Below are positions 52,679 through 63,778 of a stretch of 64,000 bases of DNA, piece by piece. Origin of the DNA: Alcanivoracaceae bacterium (lineage in GTDB: Bacteria > Pseudomonadota > Gammaproteobacteria > Pseudomonadales > Alcanivoracaceae); the NCBI GenBank assembly GCA_029212745.1, contig JARGOL010000017.1, positions 1-64,000 on the forward strand, written 5' to 3'. The notes below the pieces were generated by a model. It did no database searches and was not told where the DNA came from. It saw nothing but the letters and a program-made list of their open reading frames with translations. The first letter of the stretch is position 1. Every line of letters starts with the position of its first letter. The translations under genes were made by a program, and so were the position numbers.

Positions 52679-52805
52679 ATGCCCGCCATTCCCTGACCAG
52701 GGTGACATCCGCGGTTGCCCGCTTTGCCTTTACCGGGCCGGTTGATTGTTGAATAGTGTCTGCGGCACATTGGTAGGCCGTTCATGCACAGAAAGGGAGA
52801 CAGGC

Positions 52806-54743
52806 ATGTCCGAGATCAAGCTTCACCCGGTAACCGAGGCATTCCGCGCACAGGCATTGATGACGCGCGAGAAGTACGACAGCTGGTACCAGCAGTCAAT
52901 CAGCGACCCGGACACCTTCTGGGGCGAGCGCGCCCAAGAAATGCTCGACTGGATGTCGCCCTGGGAGACTGTTTCAAGCTGGGATTTCAACAGCGGTGAA
53001 GCACGCTGGTTTGACGGCGCCACGCTCAATGTCACCAGCAACTGCATTGATCGACACCTGGACACGCGCGGCGACCAGACCGCGATCATCTGGGAAGGTG
53101 ATGAGCCGGACCAGGACATGCACATTACCTATCGGCAGTTGCATGAGCACGTCTGCCGCCTGGCCAACGCCCTCAAGCAGCGCGGCGTCAAGAAAGGCGA
53201 CCGCGTCTGCATCTACATGCCGATGATCCCGGAAGCGGCCTACGCCATGCTCGCGTGCGCACGCATTGGCGCTGTCCACTCGGTGGTGTTCGGCGGGTTC
53301 TCGCCGGAAGCACTCAAGGATCGCATCCTGGACGCCCAGGCCTGCGCGGTGATCACCGCCGACGAAGGGGTTCGCGGCGGCAAGCGCATTCCCCTCAAGG
53401 CCAACACCGACCGGGCGCTGCAGCACTGCCCCGAGGTGCACACCAACCTGGTGGTGAAACGCACCGGCGGCGAGATTGACTGGCACACCGGCCGGGATGT
53501 CTGGTACCACGAGATCACCGCAGAGGTGGACAGCCAGTGCGCACCTGAGCCAATGGCGGCGGAAGACCCGCTGTTCATCCTTTATACCTCCGGCTCCACC
53601 GGCAAGCCCAAGGGCGTCATGCATACCACCGCCGGCTACCTGCTGTGTACCGCCCTGACGCACAAGTACGTGTTCGATTATCACGACGGCGATATCTACT
53701 GGTGTACCGCCGATGTGGGCTGGATTACCGGCCACAGCTACATTGTCTACGGCCCGCTGGCCAACGGCGCCGTCACCCTGATGTTCGAGGGCGTGCCCAC
53801 GTATCCCGATGCGTCGCGCTGCTGGCAGGTGGTGGACAAGCACAAGGTGAATATTTTCTACACGGCGCCCACCGCCATCCGTGCCTTGATGGCCAAGGGC
53901 GATGACCCGGTGACCAGCACCGATCGCAGCTCCCTGAAACTGCTGGGCACGGTGGGTGAGCCCATCAACCCGGAAGCCTGGGAGTGGTACTACCGCGTAG
54001 TGGGTGACAGCCGCTGCCCGGTGGTGGACACCTGGTGGCAGACCGAGACCGGCGCCATCATGATTGCGCCGCTGCCCGGTGCCGTGGACCTGAAGCCGGG
54101 CAGCGCCACCCTGCCCATGTTTGGCGTCCAGCCTGCCCTGGTGGATCCGGACGGCAAGGAACTGGACGGCGCCACCAGCGGCAACCTGGTGATCAAGGCC
54201 AGCTGGCCGAGCCAGATTCGCTCCGTTTATGGCGATCACCAGCGCATGATCGACACCTACTTTTCCACCTACAAGGGCATGTACTTCACTGGCGACGGCG
54301 CGCGCCGGGACGAGGACGGTTACTACTGGATCACCGGGCGGGTGGATGACGTGCTCAACGTCTCCGGGCACCGCCTGGGCACCGCCGAGATCGAGTCAGC
54401 ACTGGTGCTGCACAAGGCCGTGGCCGAGGCCGCCGTGGTCGGCTATGAGCACGACGTAAAGGGCCAAGGCGTCTATGCCTACGTGACCCTGATGCAGGGC
54501 GTGGACAGCAGTGACGACCTGCTCAAGGAGCTGCGCGACTTTGTCGCCGCAGAGATCGGTGCCATTGCCAAGCCGGACCTGATCCACTTTGCCCCCGGCC
54601 TGCCCAAAACCCGCTCGGGCAAGATCATGCGCCGCATCCTGCGCAAGATCGCCGCCAACGAACTGGACAGCCTCGGTGACACCTCCACCCTGGCAGATCC
54701 GGCCGTGGTGGAGGAGCTGATCAGCGGACGCATGAACAGCTGA
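52806..54743 (+). CDS. acs: Acetyl-CoA synthetase
   Basis: Activates acetate to acetyl-CoA through acetyl-AMP. The 645-residue ANL-superfamily protein has [17 protein letters not shown] (nucleotide loop), [11 protein letters not shown] and [11 protein letters not shown] near the C-terminus, the Lys whose acetylation inactivates the enzyme in other bacteria. The ATG at 52806 follows GGGAG; 20 codons upstream are also open. It is a single-gene unit bounded by terminators. Confidence 0.97.
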   Translation: MSEIKLHPVTEAFRAQALMTREKYDSWYQQSISDPDTFWGERAQEMLDWMSPWETVSSWDFNSGEARWFDGATLNVTSNCIDRHLDTRGDQTAIIWEGDEPDQDMHITYRQLHEHVCRLANALKQRGVKKGDRVCIYMPMIPEAAYAMLACARIGAVHSVVFGGFSPEALKDRILDAQACAVITADEGVRGGKRIPLKANTDRALQHCPEVHTNLVVKRTGGEIDWHTGRDVWYHEITAEVDSQCAPEPMAAEDPLFILYTSGSTGKPKGVMHTTAGYLLCTALTHKYVFDYHDGDIYWCTADVGWITGHSYIVYGPLANGAVTLMFEGVPTYPDASRCWQVVDKHKVNIFYTAPTAIRALMAKGDDPVTSTDRSSLKLLGTVGEPINPEAWEWYYRVVGDSRCPVVDTWWQTETGAIMIAPLPGAVDLKPGSATLPMFGVQPALVDPDGKELDGATSGNLVIKASWPSQIRSVYGDHQRMIDTYFSTYKGMYFTGDGARRDEDGYYWITGRVDDVLNVSGHRLGTAEIESALVLHKAVAEAAVVGYEHDVKGQGVYAYVTLMQGVDSSDDLLKELRDFVAAEIGAIAKPDLIHFAPGLPKTRSGKIMRRILRKIAANELDSLGDTSTLADPAVVEELISGRMNS

Positions 54744-54800
54744 TCGACCGCAGCAATGCCGGCTCTTGATTCCCGGTTGCTGTCACATTACGGTAATAGG

Positions 54801-54825
54801 CGCCCCATTTTGGGGCGTTTTTTTT
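54801..54825 (+). terminator. Terminator after acs
   Basis: CGCCCC and GGGGCG pair across an ATTTT loop and are followed by eight T residues (54818-54825), 58 bases past the acs stop. Confidence 0.92.
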
Positions 54826-54856
54826 GGATCCAATAAAAGACCAACAGGGAGTCATT

Positions 54857-55168
54857 ATGAAAAAGCTGGTAACTGCTTGCGTTATGGGCGGCGCTATTCT
54901 GCTCAGCGGCTGTCAGGCCCCGTATTCCGGCGGCATGATCTACAGCAACTACAATGCACCGGTAGACGTGCGCGACAATGCCACCGCCTGCGACAAGCGC
55001 GGAGAGTCGCAGATGGTGAACCTCTTCGGCATGTTCGCCGTCGGTGACGCCGGGGTGGAAGCCGCCAAGGCCAATGGCGGCGTCTCCAAGGTAGGCAACG
55101 TGGATATCAACTACCAGAGCCTGCTGGGGATTTTCGGCAAGACCACCACGGTGGTGTGCGGCGAGTAA
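54857..55168 (+). CDS. TRL-like small lipoprotein
   Basis: A 103-residue lipoprotein (signal peptide MKKLVTACVMGGAILLSGC, lipobox LSGC). The mature part follows the TRL-like family pattern: YSNYNAPVDV, a GDAGVEAAKANGGVSKVGNVD segment and a C-terminal GKTTTVVCGE. Family function is unknown. The ATG at 54857 follows CAGGGAG. The gene is flanked by two terminators, so it is transcribed alone. Confidence 0.8.
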   Translation: MKKLVTACVMGGAILLSGCQAPYSGGMIYSNYNAPVDVRDNATACDKRGESQMVNLFGMFAVGDAGVEAAKANGGVSKVGNVDINYQSLLGIFGKTTTVVCGE

Positions 55169-55180
55169 ATCGCCCACAGC

Positions 55181-55214
55181 ACAAAAAAGGCCGGCATCAG
55201 CCGGCCTTTTTTGT
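55181..55214. terminator. Bidirectional terminator after the TRL-like gene
   Basis: AAAAAAGGCCGG and CCGGCCTTTTTT pair across CATCAG. The T-tract on either strand makes it work in both directions. Confidence 0.92.
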
Positions 55215-55316
55215 GTCTGCTCGCCAGGCCCGGCAACCGAGGGCATCGCGATACGGTGTATCCCGACAGCCGCTATGCGTATTCTTGGGGCTTGTAACCG
55301 AACAAGGAGGTGGCAT

Positions 55317-56936
55317 GTGTCTGTCTTGAAGGGGCTCAACGCCCTGCTGGTCCTCGCTGTTGTCTGGCTGTCAGGCCCGGCCCTGGCCCAACAGCCCACT
55401 GTCATGGATGTGCTGGAAACCAGTGAAGCAGCCAGCGACGACGGCGCTGACACCCCCGAACGGGTGCGTGCGCCAGTGGACGACTACTATCGCGAGACCC
55501 CGCGCTCCAGCATGGTGGGCTTCCTGACATTCGCCCGTGCCGGCGACTACGACCGCGCCAGTGAATACCTGGACCTGCGTTATCTCAGTGGCGAGGCAGC
55601 CAACCGCTCTGGCGCCGAGCTGGCCCGGGCATTCAAGATCATCCTCGACAACCAGCTCTGGGTGGACACCAGCCTGCTCAGCACTGACCCGGCTGGTCAC
55701 AGTGACGACAACCTGCCGGGCTATCGCGACCTGATCGGCATCATCCGTGCCGACACGCGCATCTACCAGCTGTGGATGCAGCGCGTGCCGGCAGGGAACG
55801 AGCGCTTCCTGTGGAAAGTCTCCAACCGTACCGTGGAGCAGATCCCTTCCCTCTATGCCCTGTACGGCTACGGGCCGGTGGAGGAGTACCTGTCCACCAC
55901 CTTGCCGGCCGCCGACCTGTTCGGCGTCGCCCTGTGGGAATGGGTGCTGGCGCTGGCCATACTGCTGCTCAGCTGGCTGATCCTGACGCCTGTCTTCCTG
56001 CTGCTGCGCGCCCTGGTCCGCCACCTTCGGCCGAAGCTTGGACAGGCCCTTGCGCCAATGATCACCGGTCCGCTTCACCTGTGGACGGCCTTGATCCTGT
56101 CCCATGAACTGAACGGGCTGTTTCATCACAGCATGGAAGCCCGCGCCATTGCCCAGGCTGGCACGCTGCGCATCATTGCCGGCGCCTGGCTGGCCATGAT
56201 GCTGGTGACGCTGCTGCGCGAGTATTTCATCTGGCGACTGGAACGCGAGGACCGTGACAACGCACGCGTCCTGTTCAAACCCCTGTCGTCAGTAGCCAAG
56301 ATACTGATCTTTGTTGCCGCCTTGCTGCTGTGGCTGAACAACATCGGCTTCGATGTCACCACACTGGTGGCAGGCCTGGGCATCGGCGGCCTGGCCATTG
56401 CCCTGGGCGCGCAGAAGTCTTTCGAGAACCTGATCGGCACAATCATCATTTACACCGCATCACCGGTGAAGATCGGTGATTTCTGTTCGGTCGAGGGCAC
56501 CATTGGCCGGGTGGAGGAGATCGGTCTGTGGTCCACCCGGATACGGACCCTGGACCGCTCCGTTGTGTTCATCCCCAATTCGCAGCTGGCATCCGGGGTG
56601 ATCGAGAACCTGTCATTGCGTGACAAGTTTCCCTTCTCCCGCATCGTCTACCTGACCCATGACACACCGCGCGAAAAGATCGAGACCGTCATGGGCCGCA
56701 TCCGCGAAATACTGGAAAGCCATGAGCTGGTGGATGAAAGCCTGCGCCGGGTTCATCTTGAAAACATCGGCGAATTCGGCTTCGAGGTGAATGTGAAGGC
56801 CTTCATCAAGACCACCAGCATGACGGCCAACAAACAGGTGGTGGCAGAGATCAACCTGGCGATCAATAACGTCATCCAGGAAGAGGGCGTCATGTACGCC
56901 CAGCCGCTGCTGCCCCGGAACACGAACAGGGCCTGA
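55317..56936 (+). CDS. MscS-family mechanosensitive ion channel
   Basis: Inner-membrane channel that releases solutes when turgor rises. The 539-residue protein has a signal peptide (cleavage near ALA-QQP), a periplasmic domain (about 30-190), several membrane helices, and the MscS pore helix GLGIGGLAIALGAQKSFEN. A conserved beta domain follows (VGDFCSVEGTIGRVEEIGLWSTRIRT). AGGAGG (55305-55310) fixes the start as a GTG at 55317; an ATG 14 codons earlier lacks both a ribosome-binding site and a proper signal peptide. It is larger than E. coli MscS (286 residues), nearer to YnaI or YbdG types. Confidence 0.92.
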   Translation: MSVLKGLNALLVLAVVWLSGPALAQQPTVMDVLETSEAASDDGADTPERVRAPVDDYYRETPRSSMVGFLTFARAGDYDRASEYLDLRYLSGEAANRSGAELARAFKIILDNQLWVDTSLLSTDPAGHSDDNLPGYRDLIGIIRADTRIYQLWMQRVPAGNERFLWKVSNRTVEQIPSLYALYGYGPVEEYLSTTLPAADLFGVALWEWVLALAILLLSWLILTPVFLLLRALVRHLRPKLGQALAPMITGPLHLWTALILSHELNGLFHHSMEARAIAQAGTLRIIAGAWLAMMLVTLLREYFIWRLEREDRDNARVLFKPLSSVAKILIFVAALLLWLNNIGFDVTTLVAGLGIGGLAIALGAQKSFENLIGTIIIYTASPVKIGDFCSVEGTIGRVEEIGLWSTRIRTLDRSVVFIPNSQLASGVIENLSLRDKFPFSRIVYLTHDTPREKIETVMGRIREILESHELVDESLRRVHLENIGEFGFEVNVKAFIKTTSMTANKQVVAEINLAINNVIQEEGVMYAQPLLPRNTNRA

Positions 56937-56953
56937 GCAAAAATCGACAGGCA

Positions 56954-56983
56954 GAAAAAAGCCCGCCGAAGCGGGCTTTTTTG
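56954..56983. terminator. Bidirectional terminator between the mscS-type gene and pnp
   Basis: GCCCGC and GCGGGC pair across CGAA, with six A residues before and six T residues after. It can terminate both convergent genes. Confidence 0.92.
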
Positions 56984-56994
56984 TCCAAGGCCTA

Positions 56995-59100
56995 TCAGCT
57001 CTGGGCGGCTTCCTCGAGCTGCGCTTCCTTGAGCGACAGCTTGATACGGCCACGCTGGTCCACATCCAGCACCTTGACGCGAATGATGTCACCTTCGTTG
57101 ACGTAGTCGGTGACCTTCTCCACACGTTCAGGGGCGATCTGGGAAATGTGCAGCAGACCTTCAGTGCCGGGAATGATCTCGACAAAGGCACCAAAGTCGA
57201 CGCAGCGCGTGACCTTGCCTTCGTAGATGGTACCCACTTCCGCTTCTGCCGTGATTTCCTCGATGCGACGCACTGCTTCCTGGGCGTTCTCGCGGGTCTC
57301 ACCGTAGACCTTGATGGAGCCATCGTCCTCAATGTCGATGTTGGCACCGGTCTCTTCGCACAGGGCACGAATGGTGGCGCCACCCTTGCCGATCACGTCG
57401 CGGATCTTCTCCGGATTGATCTTGATGGTCATCAGGGTCGGTGCGTTCTCGCTCAGTTCCTGGCGCGGCTCGGAGATGGCCTTGGCCATTTCACCGAGGA
57501 TGTGCAGTCGGCCTTCGCGAGCCTGGTTCAGGGCCTTCTCCATGATCTCTTCGGTGATGCCCTCGATCTTGATGTCCATCTGCAGGGCGGTAACACCGTT
57601 TGAGGTGCCGGCCACCTTGAAGTCCATGTCGCCGAGGTGATCTTCGTCACCGAGGATGTCGGAGAGAACGGCAAAGCGCTCGCCTTCCTTCACCAGGCCC
57701 ATGGCGATACCGGCCACCGGCGCTTTCACCGGCACACCGGCGTCCATCAACGCCAGGGACGTGCCACAGACGGATGCCATGGACGACGAACCATTGGACT
57801 CGGTGATCTCGGAGACCACACGGATGGCGTACGGGAACTCATCACCCTTGGGCAGCATCGCCTGCACACCGCGACGGGCCAGTCGGCCGTGGCCGATCTC
57901 ACGACGCTTCGGTGAGCCAACAAAACCGGTCTCACCGACACAGAACGGCGGGAAGTTGTAGTGCAGCATGAAGTTGTCAGTGCGCGCACCTTCCAGGGCA
58001 TCAATCGTCTGCGCATCGCGCATGCCACCCAGGGTGGCGGCGACGATGGCCTGGGTCTCACCACGGGTGAACAGGGCCGAACCGTGGGTCTTGGGCAGCA
58101 CGCCCACTTCCACGTTGATCGGACGCACGGTGTTCAGGTCACGGCCATCAATACGCGGCTTGCCGTCGAGCACGTTGTCACGCACGGTGCGGTACTCCAG
58201 CTCGCCGAACAGGCTCTTCACCTCGTCGGCTTCCGGTGCACCCTCTGCGCCGGTGGCAAAGGCGGCAATGGCGGCGTCGCGCAGCTCACCCACACGGGCG
58301 TAACGCTGTTGCTTGTCGGTGATGCCGTAGGCTTCTGTGAGCTGGGCACCGAACTGGCCCTTGATGCTTTCCAGCAGGGTCTGGTTGGACTCGGCCGGGG
58401 CCCAGTCCCAACGCGGCTTGCCAGCTTCAGCAGCCAGTTCCTTGATGGCGTTGATGGCCACCTGCATTTCCTGGTGACCGAACAGAACGGCACCGAGCAT
58501 CTGGTCTTCAGACAGCTCCTGGGCCTCGGACTCCACCATCAGTACGGCACCCTCGGTGCCGGCCACGACCAGGTCCAGCGCGGAGTTCTCCAGCTGGCTG
58601 TAGGTCGGGTTGAGGACGTACATGCCATCAACAAAACCCACGCGCGCAGCGCCGATGGGACCGTTGAACGGAATGCCGGAGATGGACAGGGCCGCGGAGG
58701 TGCCGATCATGGCGGCGATATCCGGGTCAGTGTCCTTGCCGGTGGACATCACGGTGGCGATGACCTGGACTTCGTTCTTGAAGCCATCCGGGAACAGCGG
58801 CCGGATCGGGCGGTCGATCAGGCGGCAGGTGAGGGTTTCCTTCTCGGAGGGACGGCCCTCACGCTTGAAGAAGCCACCGGGGATCTTGCCGGCAGCGTAG
58901 GTCTTCTCCTGGTAATTCACCGTGAGCGGGAAAAAGCTCTGGTCCGGCTTCGCTTCCTTCTTGCCAACGGCGGTAACCAGCACAGCGGTTTCGCCGATGG
59001 TGACCATTACGGCGCCAGTAGCCTGGCGGGCAATTCGGCCGGTTTCCAGCGTGACGGTCTCATTACCGAACTGGAATTGTTTCTTAACAACGTTAAACAT
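56995..59100 (-). CDS. pnp: Polyribonucleotide nucleotidyltransferase (PNPase)
   Basis: Phosphorolytic 3'-5' exoribonuclease of the RNA degradosome. The 701-residue protein has two RNase PH domains (about 1-230 and 310-545). The second carries [11 protein letters not shown] and [20 protein letters not shown] with the catalytic Asp residues. A KH domain ([13 protein letters not shown], about 560) and an S1 domain (about 622-690) follow. The ATG at 59100 lies downstream of rpsO with a terminator hairpin between, so read-through and an own promoter both may supply it. Confidence 0.98.
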   Translation of the reverse strand: MFNVVKKQFQFGNETVTLETGRIARQATGAVMVTIGETAVLVTAVGKKEAKPDQSFFPLTVNYQEKTYAAGKIPGGFFKREGRPSEKETLTCRLIDRPIRPLFPDGFKNEVQVIATVMSTGKDTDPDIAAMIGTSAALSISGIPFNGPIGAARVGFVDGMYVLNPTYSQLENSALDLVVAGTEGAVLMVESEAQELSEDQMLGAVLFGHQEMQVAINAIKELAAEAGKPRWDWAPAESNQTLLESIKGQFGAQLTEAYGITDKQQRYARVGELRDAAIAAFATGAEGAPEADEVKSLFGELEYRTVRDNVLDGKPRIDGRDLNTVRPINVEVGVLPKTHGSALFTRGETQAIVAATLGGMRDAQTIDALEGARTDNFMLHYNFPPFCVGETGFVGSPKRREIGHGRLARRGVQAMLPKGDEFPYAIRVVSEITESNGSSSMASVCGTSLALMDAGVPVKAPVAGIAMGLVKEGERFAVLSDILGDEDHLGDMDFKVAGTSNGVTALQMDIKIEGITEEIMEKALNQAREGRLHILGEMAKAISEPRQELSENAPTLMTIKINPEKIRDVIGKGGATIRALCEETGANIDIEDDGSIKVYGETRENAQEAVRRIEEITAEAEVGTIYEGKVTRCVDFGAFVEIIPGTEGLLHISQIAPERVEKVTDYVNEGDIIRVKVLDVDQRGRIKLSLKEAQLEEAAQS

Positions 59101-59205
59101 ATCGTCTCTTCTCTTCGATTTTCACTATATCTGTCGTTTCATACCTAAACGGCGCGGCGCACATGATACCCCTTATCGCGGCGGCAAAGTAGCCGCCCCA
59201 CAGAC

Positions 59206-59232
59206 AAAAAAGCCCGGCAGAGCCGGGCTTTT
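59206..59232 (-). terminator. Terminator between rpsO and pnp
   Basis: On the minus strand an AAAAGCCCGGC/GCCGGGCTTTT stem with a TCT loop ends in six T residues (59206-59211), 18 bases past the rpsO stop. In E. coli the same gap also holds an RNase III hairpin; none is obvious here. Confidence 0.88.
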
Positions 59233-59249
59233 CTGGGGTTCGGACCTGC

Positions 59250-59519
59250 TTAGCGACGCAGGCCGAGACGCTCGATGAGCTTCAGGTAGCGCTCACGGTC
59301 CTTGTTCAGCAGGTAGTCCAGCAGCTTGCGGCGCTGGTTTACCATGCGGATCAGGCCGCGACGGCTGTGGTGATCCTTCTTGTGGTCCTTGAAGTGGGAC
59401 TGCAGGGTGTTGATGTTCTCGGTGAGCAGGGCTACCTGCACTTCCGGGGAACCGGTGTCACCGTCGCCCTGGGCGAATTCCTTGACCACTTTTGCTTTCT
59501 GTTCTGCACTCAGTGCCAT
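59250..59519 (-). CDS. rpsO: 30S ribosomal protein S15
   Basis: Primary 16S-binding protein of the small subunit platform. The 89-residue length and [34 protein letters not shown] and [12 protein letters not shown] are characteristic. The ATG at 59519 has AAGATGG-type context with GGAG upstream. It lies between truB and pnp in the standard order. Confidence 0.99.
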   Translation of the reverse strand: MALSAEQKAKVVKEFAQGDGDTGSPEVQVALLTENINTLQSHFKDHKKDHHSRRGLIRMVNQRRKLLDYLLNKDRERYLKLIERLGLRR

Positions 59520-59599
59520 CTTGCTTCTCCAAATATGCCAGTTGGGTGTCGCGCGCAGCCATGCATATTTATAGCTGCCGCCGGTTTAACTGATTAAAA

Positions 59600-60517
59600 T
59601 CAGTTGCTTATCAGGCGTTTCGGGGCAATCAGCCCGTCCTCCTGCACTTCCCCGACACCGAGGAATTTCTCCGACGATGCCTGGTAAAGACTGACCCAGC
59701 CACTGCGTGGCCGGTCGCTGGCCATGACGGGCTGGCCCTTGCTCAGGTAGAACGCCGCGTCATCGCCCAGTTTTACGGCGGGCCAGTCTGCCACGGCTGT
59801 GGATAAAGGCAAGAGCATTTCGTCGATTGCCTCGAATCCACCGCTGTCCTTGATCGCGCCAAGCTGCTCCAGGGTGAGCATGCGCTCCGCCGGGTAGGGG
59901 CCGGCAGACAGGCGCCGCAGCACGGTGACATGGGCGCCGCAGCCCAGGGCCTGGCCAATATCCTCCACCAGGGAACGGATATAGGTGCCTTTCGTGCAGT
60001 CCACCTCGAAATCCGCTTCATCGCCGCGGAAATCCAGCATTTCCAGGCGGTGGATGGTGACCGCGCGGGCCTTGCGCTCCACCTCGATGCCCTGGCGCGC
60101 CAGCTTGTACAGGGGCTGGCCATCCACCTTGATGGCCGAATACATGCTCGGCACCTGCTCGATGTCGCCGCGAAACGGTTCCAGCGCTGCCAGCACCTGG
60201 TCTTCCGTGATGTCCACGGGTTGCGTGCTGATCACCTCGCCATCGGCATCGCCGCTGTCAGTAACGACCCCGAACTTCGCCGTCACCCGGTAGGACTTGT
60301 CCGCGTCCAGCAGGAACTGGCTGAACTTGGTGGCCTCGCCGAAACAGATCGGCAGCATGCCGGTGGCCAGGGGGTCGAGGCTGCCGGTGTGGCCGGCCTT
60401 GGCCGCTGCGAACATGCGCTTGGCCATCTGCAGGGCGCCGTTACTGGTCACGCCCTGGTGCTTGTCGAGCAACAGAATGCCGTTGATCGGCCGGCCCTTG
60501 TTACGCCGTTTCGCCAC
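59600..60517 (-). CDS. truB: tRNA pseudouridine(55) synthase
   Basis: Makes pseudouridine 55 in the T-loop of tRNAs. The 305-residue protein has NGILLLDKHQGVTSN, the catalytic motif AGHTGSLDPLATGMLPI with its Asp, and CTKGTYIRSLVEDIG. A C-terminal PUA-like part follows. The ATG at 60517 lies 26 bases after rbfA. Confidence 0.97.
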   Translation of the reverse strand: MAKRRNKGRPINGILLLDKHQGVTSNGALQMAKRMFAAAKAGHTGSLDPLATGMLPICFGEATKFSQFLLDADKSYRVTAKFGVVTDSGDADGEVISTQPVDITEDQVLAALEPFRGDIEQVPSMYSAIKVDGQPLYKLARQGIEVERKARAVTIHRLEMLDFRGDEADFEVDCTKGTYIRSLVEDIGQALGCGAHVTVLRRLSAGPYPAERMLTLEQLGAIKDSGGFEAIDEMLLPLSTAVADWPAVKLGDDAAFYLSKGQPVMASDRPRSGWVSLYQASSEKFLGVGEVQEDGLIAPKRLISN

Positions 60518-60543
60518 GGATCAATCCTCAGCTGGAATGGGGT

Positions 60544-60945
60544 TCAGTCCTGGTCCGACTCGTCGTCGGTCGTGCTGTCGCTGGCCCGGGCCTGTTCGAT
60601 CAGCTGTGACATGTGAATGGCCTGCTCGGGCAATTCGTCATAGTGGAACCGCAGCTTGGGTGTGGTGCGGGTATTGAGCACCTTGGCCAGTTCGCTGCGC
60701 AGGAAGCCGGCCGCCTTGACCAGTACCGCCTCCGTCTCTCTGCCCTGCTCGGCATCTTCGCCAAGCACGGTGAAGTAGACATCGGCATAGCTCAGGTCCC
60801 GCGAGACCTTCACGTCCTGCACCGTCACCATGCCGACGCGCGGATCTTTCATCTCGAAACGGAACAGCCGCGCCAGCTCTCTCTGGAGCTGGTCGGCTAT
60901 CCGGTCGGTTCGCTGGAAGCCCTGCGGGCGACGATGACGAGTCAT
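60544..60945 (-). CDS. rbfA: 30S ribosome-binding factor A
   Basis: Assists 16S 5'-end maturation and cold adaptation. The 133-residue KH-like protein has DRIADQLQRELARL, DPRVGMVTVQDVKVSRDLSYADVYFT and TTPKLRFHYDE. The ATG at 60945 (MTRHRRPQGF) fits the family; 15 codons upstream are also open, partly inside infB. It ends with an acidic tail. Confidence 0.96.
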   Translation of the reverse strand: MTRHRRPQGFQRTDRIADQLQRELARLFRFEMKDPRVGMVTVQDVKVSRDLSYADVYFTVLGEDAEQGRETEAVLVKAAGFLRSELAKVLNTRTTPKLRFHYDELPEQAIHMSQLIEQARASDSTTDDESDQD

Positions 60946-60958
60946 GGCTGCCGGCGGA

Positions 60959-63715
60959 TCAGAGGCTGCGCGCCACTTCGCGCACTTCAAACACCTCGAT
61001 CTTGTCGCCTTCCTTGACGTCGTTGTAGCTCTTCACCGCGATGCCACACTCCATGCCGTTGCGCACTTCCTGGACGTCCTCCTTGAAGCGGCGCAGGGAT
61101 TCGAGCTCGCCCTCGAATACCACCACGTCATCACGCAGTACACGGATCGGGCGGTTGCGGTAGAGCACGCCCTCGACAACCATGCAGCCGGCCACGGCAC
61201 CGAACTTGGAAGAACGGAACACGTCGCGCACTTCGGCCACACCGAGGATCTCCTCGCGCTTCTCCGGCGCCAGCAGCCCGGACAGGGCCTTCTTGACGTC
61301 GTCGATGAGCTCGTAGATCACCGAGTAGTAGCGCAGGTCAATGCCTTCGCGCTCACACAGGCGCTTGGCAGACGCATCGGCACGGACGTTGAAGCCCAGC
61401 AGTACCGCCTCACTGGTCATGGCCAGGTTGACGTCGGACTCGTTGATGGCGCCGACACCGCTGGAAACGATGCTGACCTTCACCTCGTCGGTGTTGAGGT
61501 CATTCAGGGCACCGATCAGCGCTTCCAGGGAACCACGCACGTCCGTCTTCAGGACGATGTTCACCTCGCGCGCTTCCTCGCTGCCCATGTTGGCAAACAG
61601 GTTCTCCAGCTTGGAGGCCTGCTGGCGCTTGAGCTTCAGGTCACGATCACGCTCGCCGCGGAACTGGGCCACTTCACGGGCCTTCTTCTCATCGGACACG
61701 ACCAGGGCCTGCTCACCGGCCTCCGGCACATCATCCAGGCCCAGTACTTCTACCGGGATGGACGGGCCGGCCGTCTTCACCTGCTGGCCATGCTCATTGG
61801 TCATGGCGCGCACGCGGCCAAAGCTGGAACCGGCCAGCAGCATGTCGCCGACACTGAGTTCGCCTTCCTGGACCAGGATATCGGCCACGGTACCCTTGCC
61901 TTTCTCGACGCGGGCCTCGATGACCACGCCGCGGGCGGGACCGGAGGGAGCAGCTTTCAGCTCCAGCAGTTCCGCCTGCAGGGTGATGGCTTCGAGCAGA
62001 TCATCAACGCCTTCACCACTGTGAGCCGAGACATACTTGAACTGGTAGTCGCCACCCCACTCTTCGGAAATCACTTCCATCTGCGACAGTTCGTTGCGCA
62101 CACGGTCGGGATCGGCGTCTTCCTTGTCCATCTTGTTGACGGCAATGATGATCGGCACGCCGGCGGCCTTGGCGTGATTGATCGCCTCTTCCGTCTGCGG
62201 CATGACGCCATCATCGGCAGCCACCACGATCACGACGATGTCAGTGGCCTGGGCACCACGCGCCCGCATGGCTGTAAACGCCGCGTGGCCAGGGGTATCC
62301 AGGAAGGTGATGGAACCGTTATCGGTGTCCACGTGGTAAGCGCCCACGTGCTGGGTAATACCACCGGCCTCACCCGCTGCCACCTTGGCGCGACGGATAT
62401 AATCGAGCAGCGACGTCTTGCCGTGGTCAACGTGACCCATGATGGTCACCACCGGCGCACGCGGCTCCGGCTCGGCTTCGTAGCTGATCAGGCTGGCGAG
62501 ATCGTCTTCATACGTTTCTTCCTGGCCTTTCACCGGCACAGGATTGTGGCCCATCTCTTCCACCAGCAGTACCGCCGTTTCCTGGTCGATGTGCTGGTTT
62601 ACAGTGGCCATTTCACCCATCTTCATGAGCGTGCGAATGAGTTCTCGCGCCTTGATGCTCATGCGCTGCGCCAGGTCGGCAACAGTGATGGTTTCCGGAA
62701 TTTCTACGTCATATACCATTTTTTCGGTAGGACTCTTGAAGCCATGCGCCTTGTTGAAGGAGCTCTTCATCTGGCCGTGGGCCACATAGCGATTGGATTC
62801 CTCGCGGTCACGCGAGCCGGGACGGCGACGACGACGGCGCGAAGTGCGCTCTTCGTCACGCCAGCTGGCTTCCATTGCCTCCGAAACGATATTGGAGCCC
62901 TTGTCTTCTTCCTCTTCCTTGGGCTGCTCTTCCCCGCCGCGCTTTTCCAGCTCGGCAGCAATACGGGCAGCTTCCTCGGCAGTGGCTCGGGCAGCTTCTT
63001 CTTCGGCTTTCTTGCGGGTTTCGGCTTCCTGCTTGCGACGGGCTTCATCAGCCTCGCGCTTACGCTTCTCTTCTGCCTCGCGGGCGGCCTTCTCTTCAGG
63101 CGTTTCAGCTATCTCGGGCTTGGCCTTCTTCGGCGCTGCCTTGCTGGTCGCCTTCGGCACTGACAGGCGCTTGGCTTTCTCTTCCGCTGCCTTGCGCGCT
63201 TTCGCCTCAGCTTCCTTCAGCTCTTCAGGGGACATGTTGGCCAGATCAGCATCTGCCTTGGCCTTTTCTTCTGCCGCCCTGCGCTCTTCTTCCTCGGCCT
63301 TCTTGCGCTCTTCTTCCTCAGCCTTCTTGCGGGCCTCTTCCTCGGCCTTGCGCGCGGCCTCTTCAGCCGCTGCACGCTCTTCTTCCTGACGCTGGCGCTC
63401 CTGCTCCTCGAGCACTTCACGCTTCACGTATGTCCGCTTCTTGCGCACTTCCACCGCCACCGTCTTGGCCTTGCCGGACGCGCCGGTGGTCTTGATGGTG
63501 CTGGTGCTCTTGCGCTTGAGGGTGATTTTCTTCGGCTCGGTATCGGCTGCGCCGTGGGACTTGCGCAAGTGAGCAAGCAGTGTCTGCTTCTGTTCGTCAG
63601 ACACTGCCTCGGCAGCATCCTTGTGCGGCAGGCCAGCTTCGTTCATCTGCGTCAGCAGGGTATCCACCGGGGTGCCCACCAAGTCAGCCAGTTTCTTTAC
63701 GGTCGTTTCCGCCAT
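60959..63715 (-). CDS. infB: Translation initiation factor IF-2
   Basis: GTPase that delivers initiator tRNA to the 30S subunit. The 918-residue protein has an N-terminal IF2N module (about 1-55), then a long charged coiled coil rich in Glu, Ala, Lys and Arg (about 90-290). The G domain begins with [19 protein letters not shown] (P-loop near 420), DTPGHAAF and NKMD, and domains II-IV follow. It follows nusA after 63 bases and precedes rbfA after 13. Confidence 0.99.
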   Translation of the reverse strand: MAETTVKKLADLVGTPVDTLLTQMNEAGLPHKDAAEAVSDEQKQTLLAHLRKSHGAADTEPKKITLKRKSTSTIKTTGASGKAKTVAVEVRKKRTYVKREVLEEQERQRQEEERAAAEEAARKAEEEARKKAEEEERKKAEEEERRAAEEKAKADADLANMSPEELKEAEAKARKAAEEKAKRLSVPKATSKAAPKKAKPEIAETPEEKAAREAEEKRKREADEARRKQEAETRKKAEEEAARATAEEAARIAAELEKRGGEEQPKEEEEDKGSNIVSEAMEASWRDEERTSRRRRRRPGSRDREESNRYVAHGQMKSSFNKAHGFKSPTEKMVYDVEIPETITVADLAQRMSIKARELIRTLMKMGEMATVNQHIDQETAVLLVEEMGHNPVPVKGQEETYEDDLASLISYEAEPEPRAPVVTIMGHVDHGKTSLLDYIRRAKVAAGEAGGITQHVGAYHVDTDNGSITFLDTPGHAAFTAMRARGAQATDIVVIVVAADDGVMPQTEEAINHAKAAGVPIIIAVNKMDKEDADPDRVRNELSQMEVISEEWGGDYQFKYVSAHSGEGVDDLLEAITLQAELLELKAAPSGPARGVVIEARVEKGKGTVADILVQEGELSVGDMLLAGSSFGRVRAMTNEHGQQVKTAGPSIPVEVLGLDDVPEAGEQALVVSDEKKAREVAQFRGERDRDLKLKRQQASKLENLFANMGSEEAREVNIVLKTDVRGSLEALIGALNDLNTDEVKVSIVSSGVGAINESDVNLAMTSEAVLLGFNVRADASAKRLCEREGIDLRYYSVIYELIDDVKKALSGLLAPEKREEILGVAEVRDVFRSSKFGAVAGCMVVEGVLYRNRPIRVLRDDVVVFEGELESLRRFKEDVQEVRNGMECGIAVKSYNDVKEGDKIEVFEVREVARSL

Positions 63716-63778
63716 GTCAGCTAACCTTGCTCCTGTTCATCTCTCACTTGCGGGGGGCAGCGCCGAGCGCTGCCGCTA

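Noticed and set aside
60944-63163. Open frame of 739 codons on the plus strand opposite infB
   Set aside because: It is antisense to the certain infB gene. High-GC codon use with a GC-rich third position keeps the opposite strand open, and the translation is His/Leu/Val-rich with no domain.
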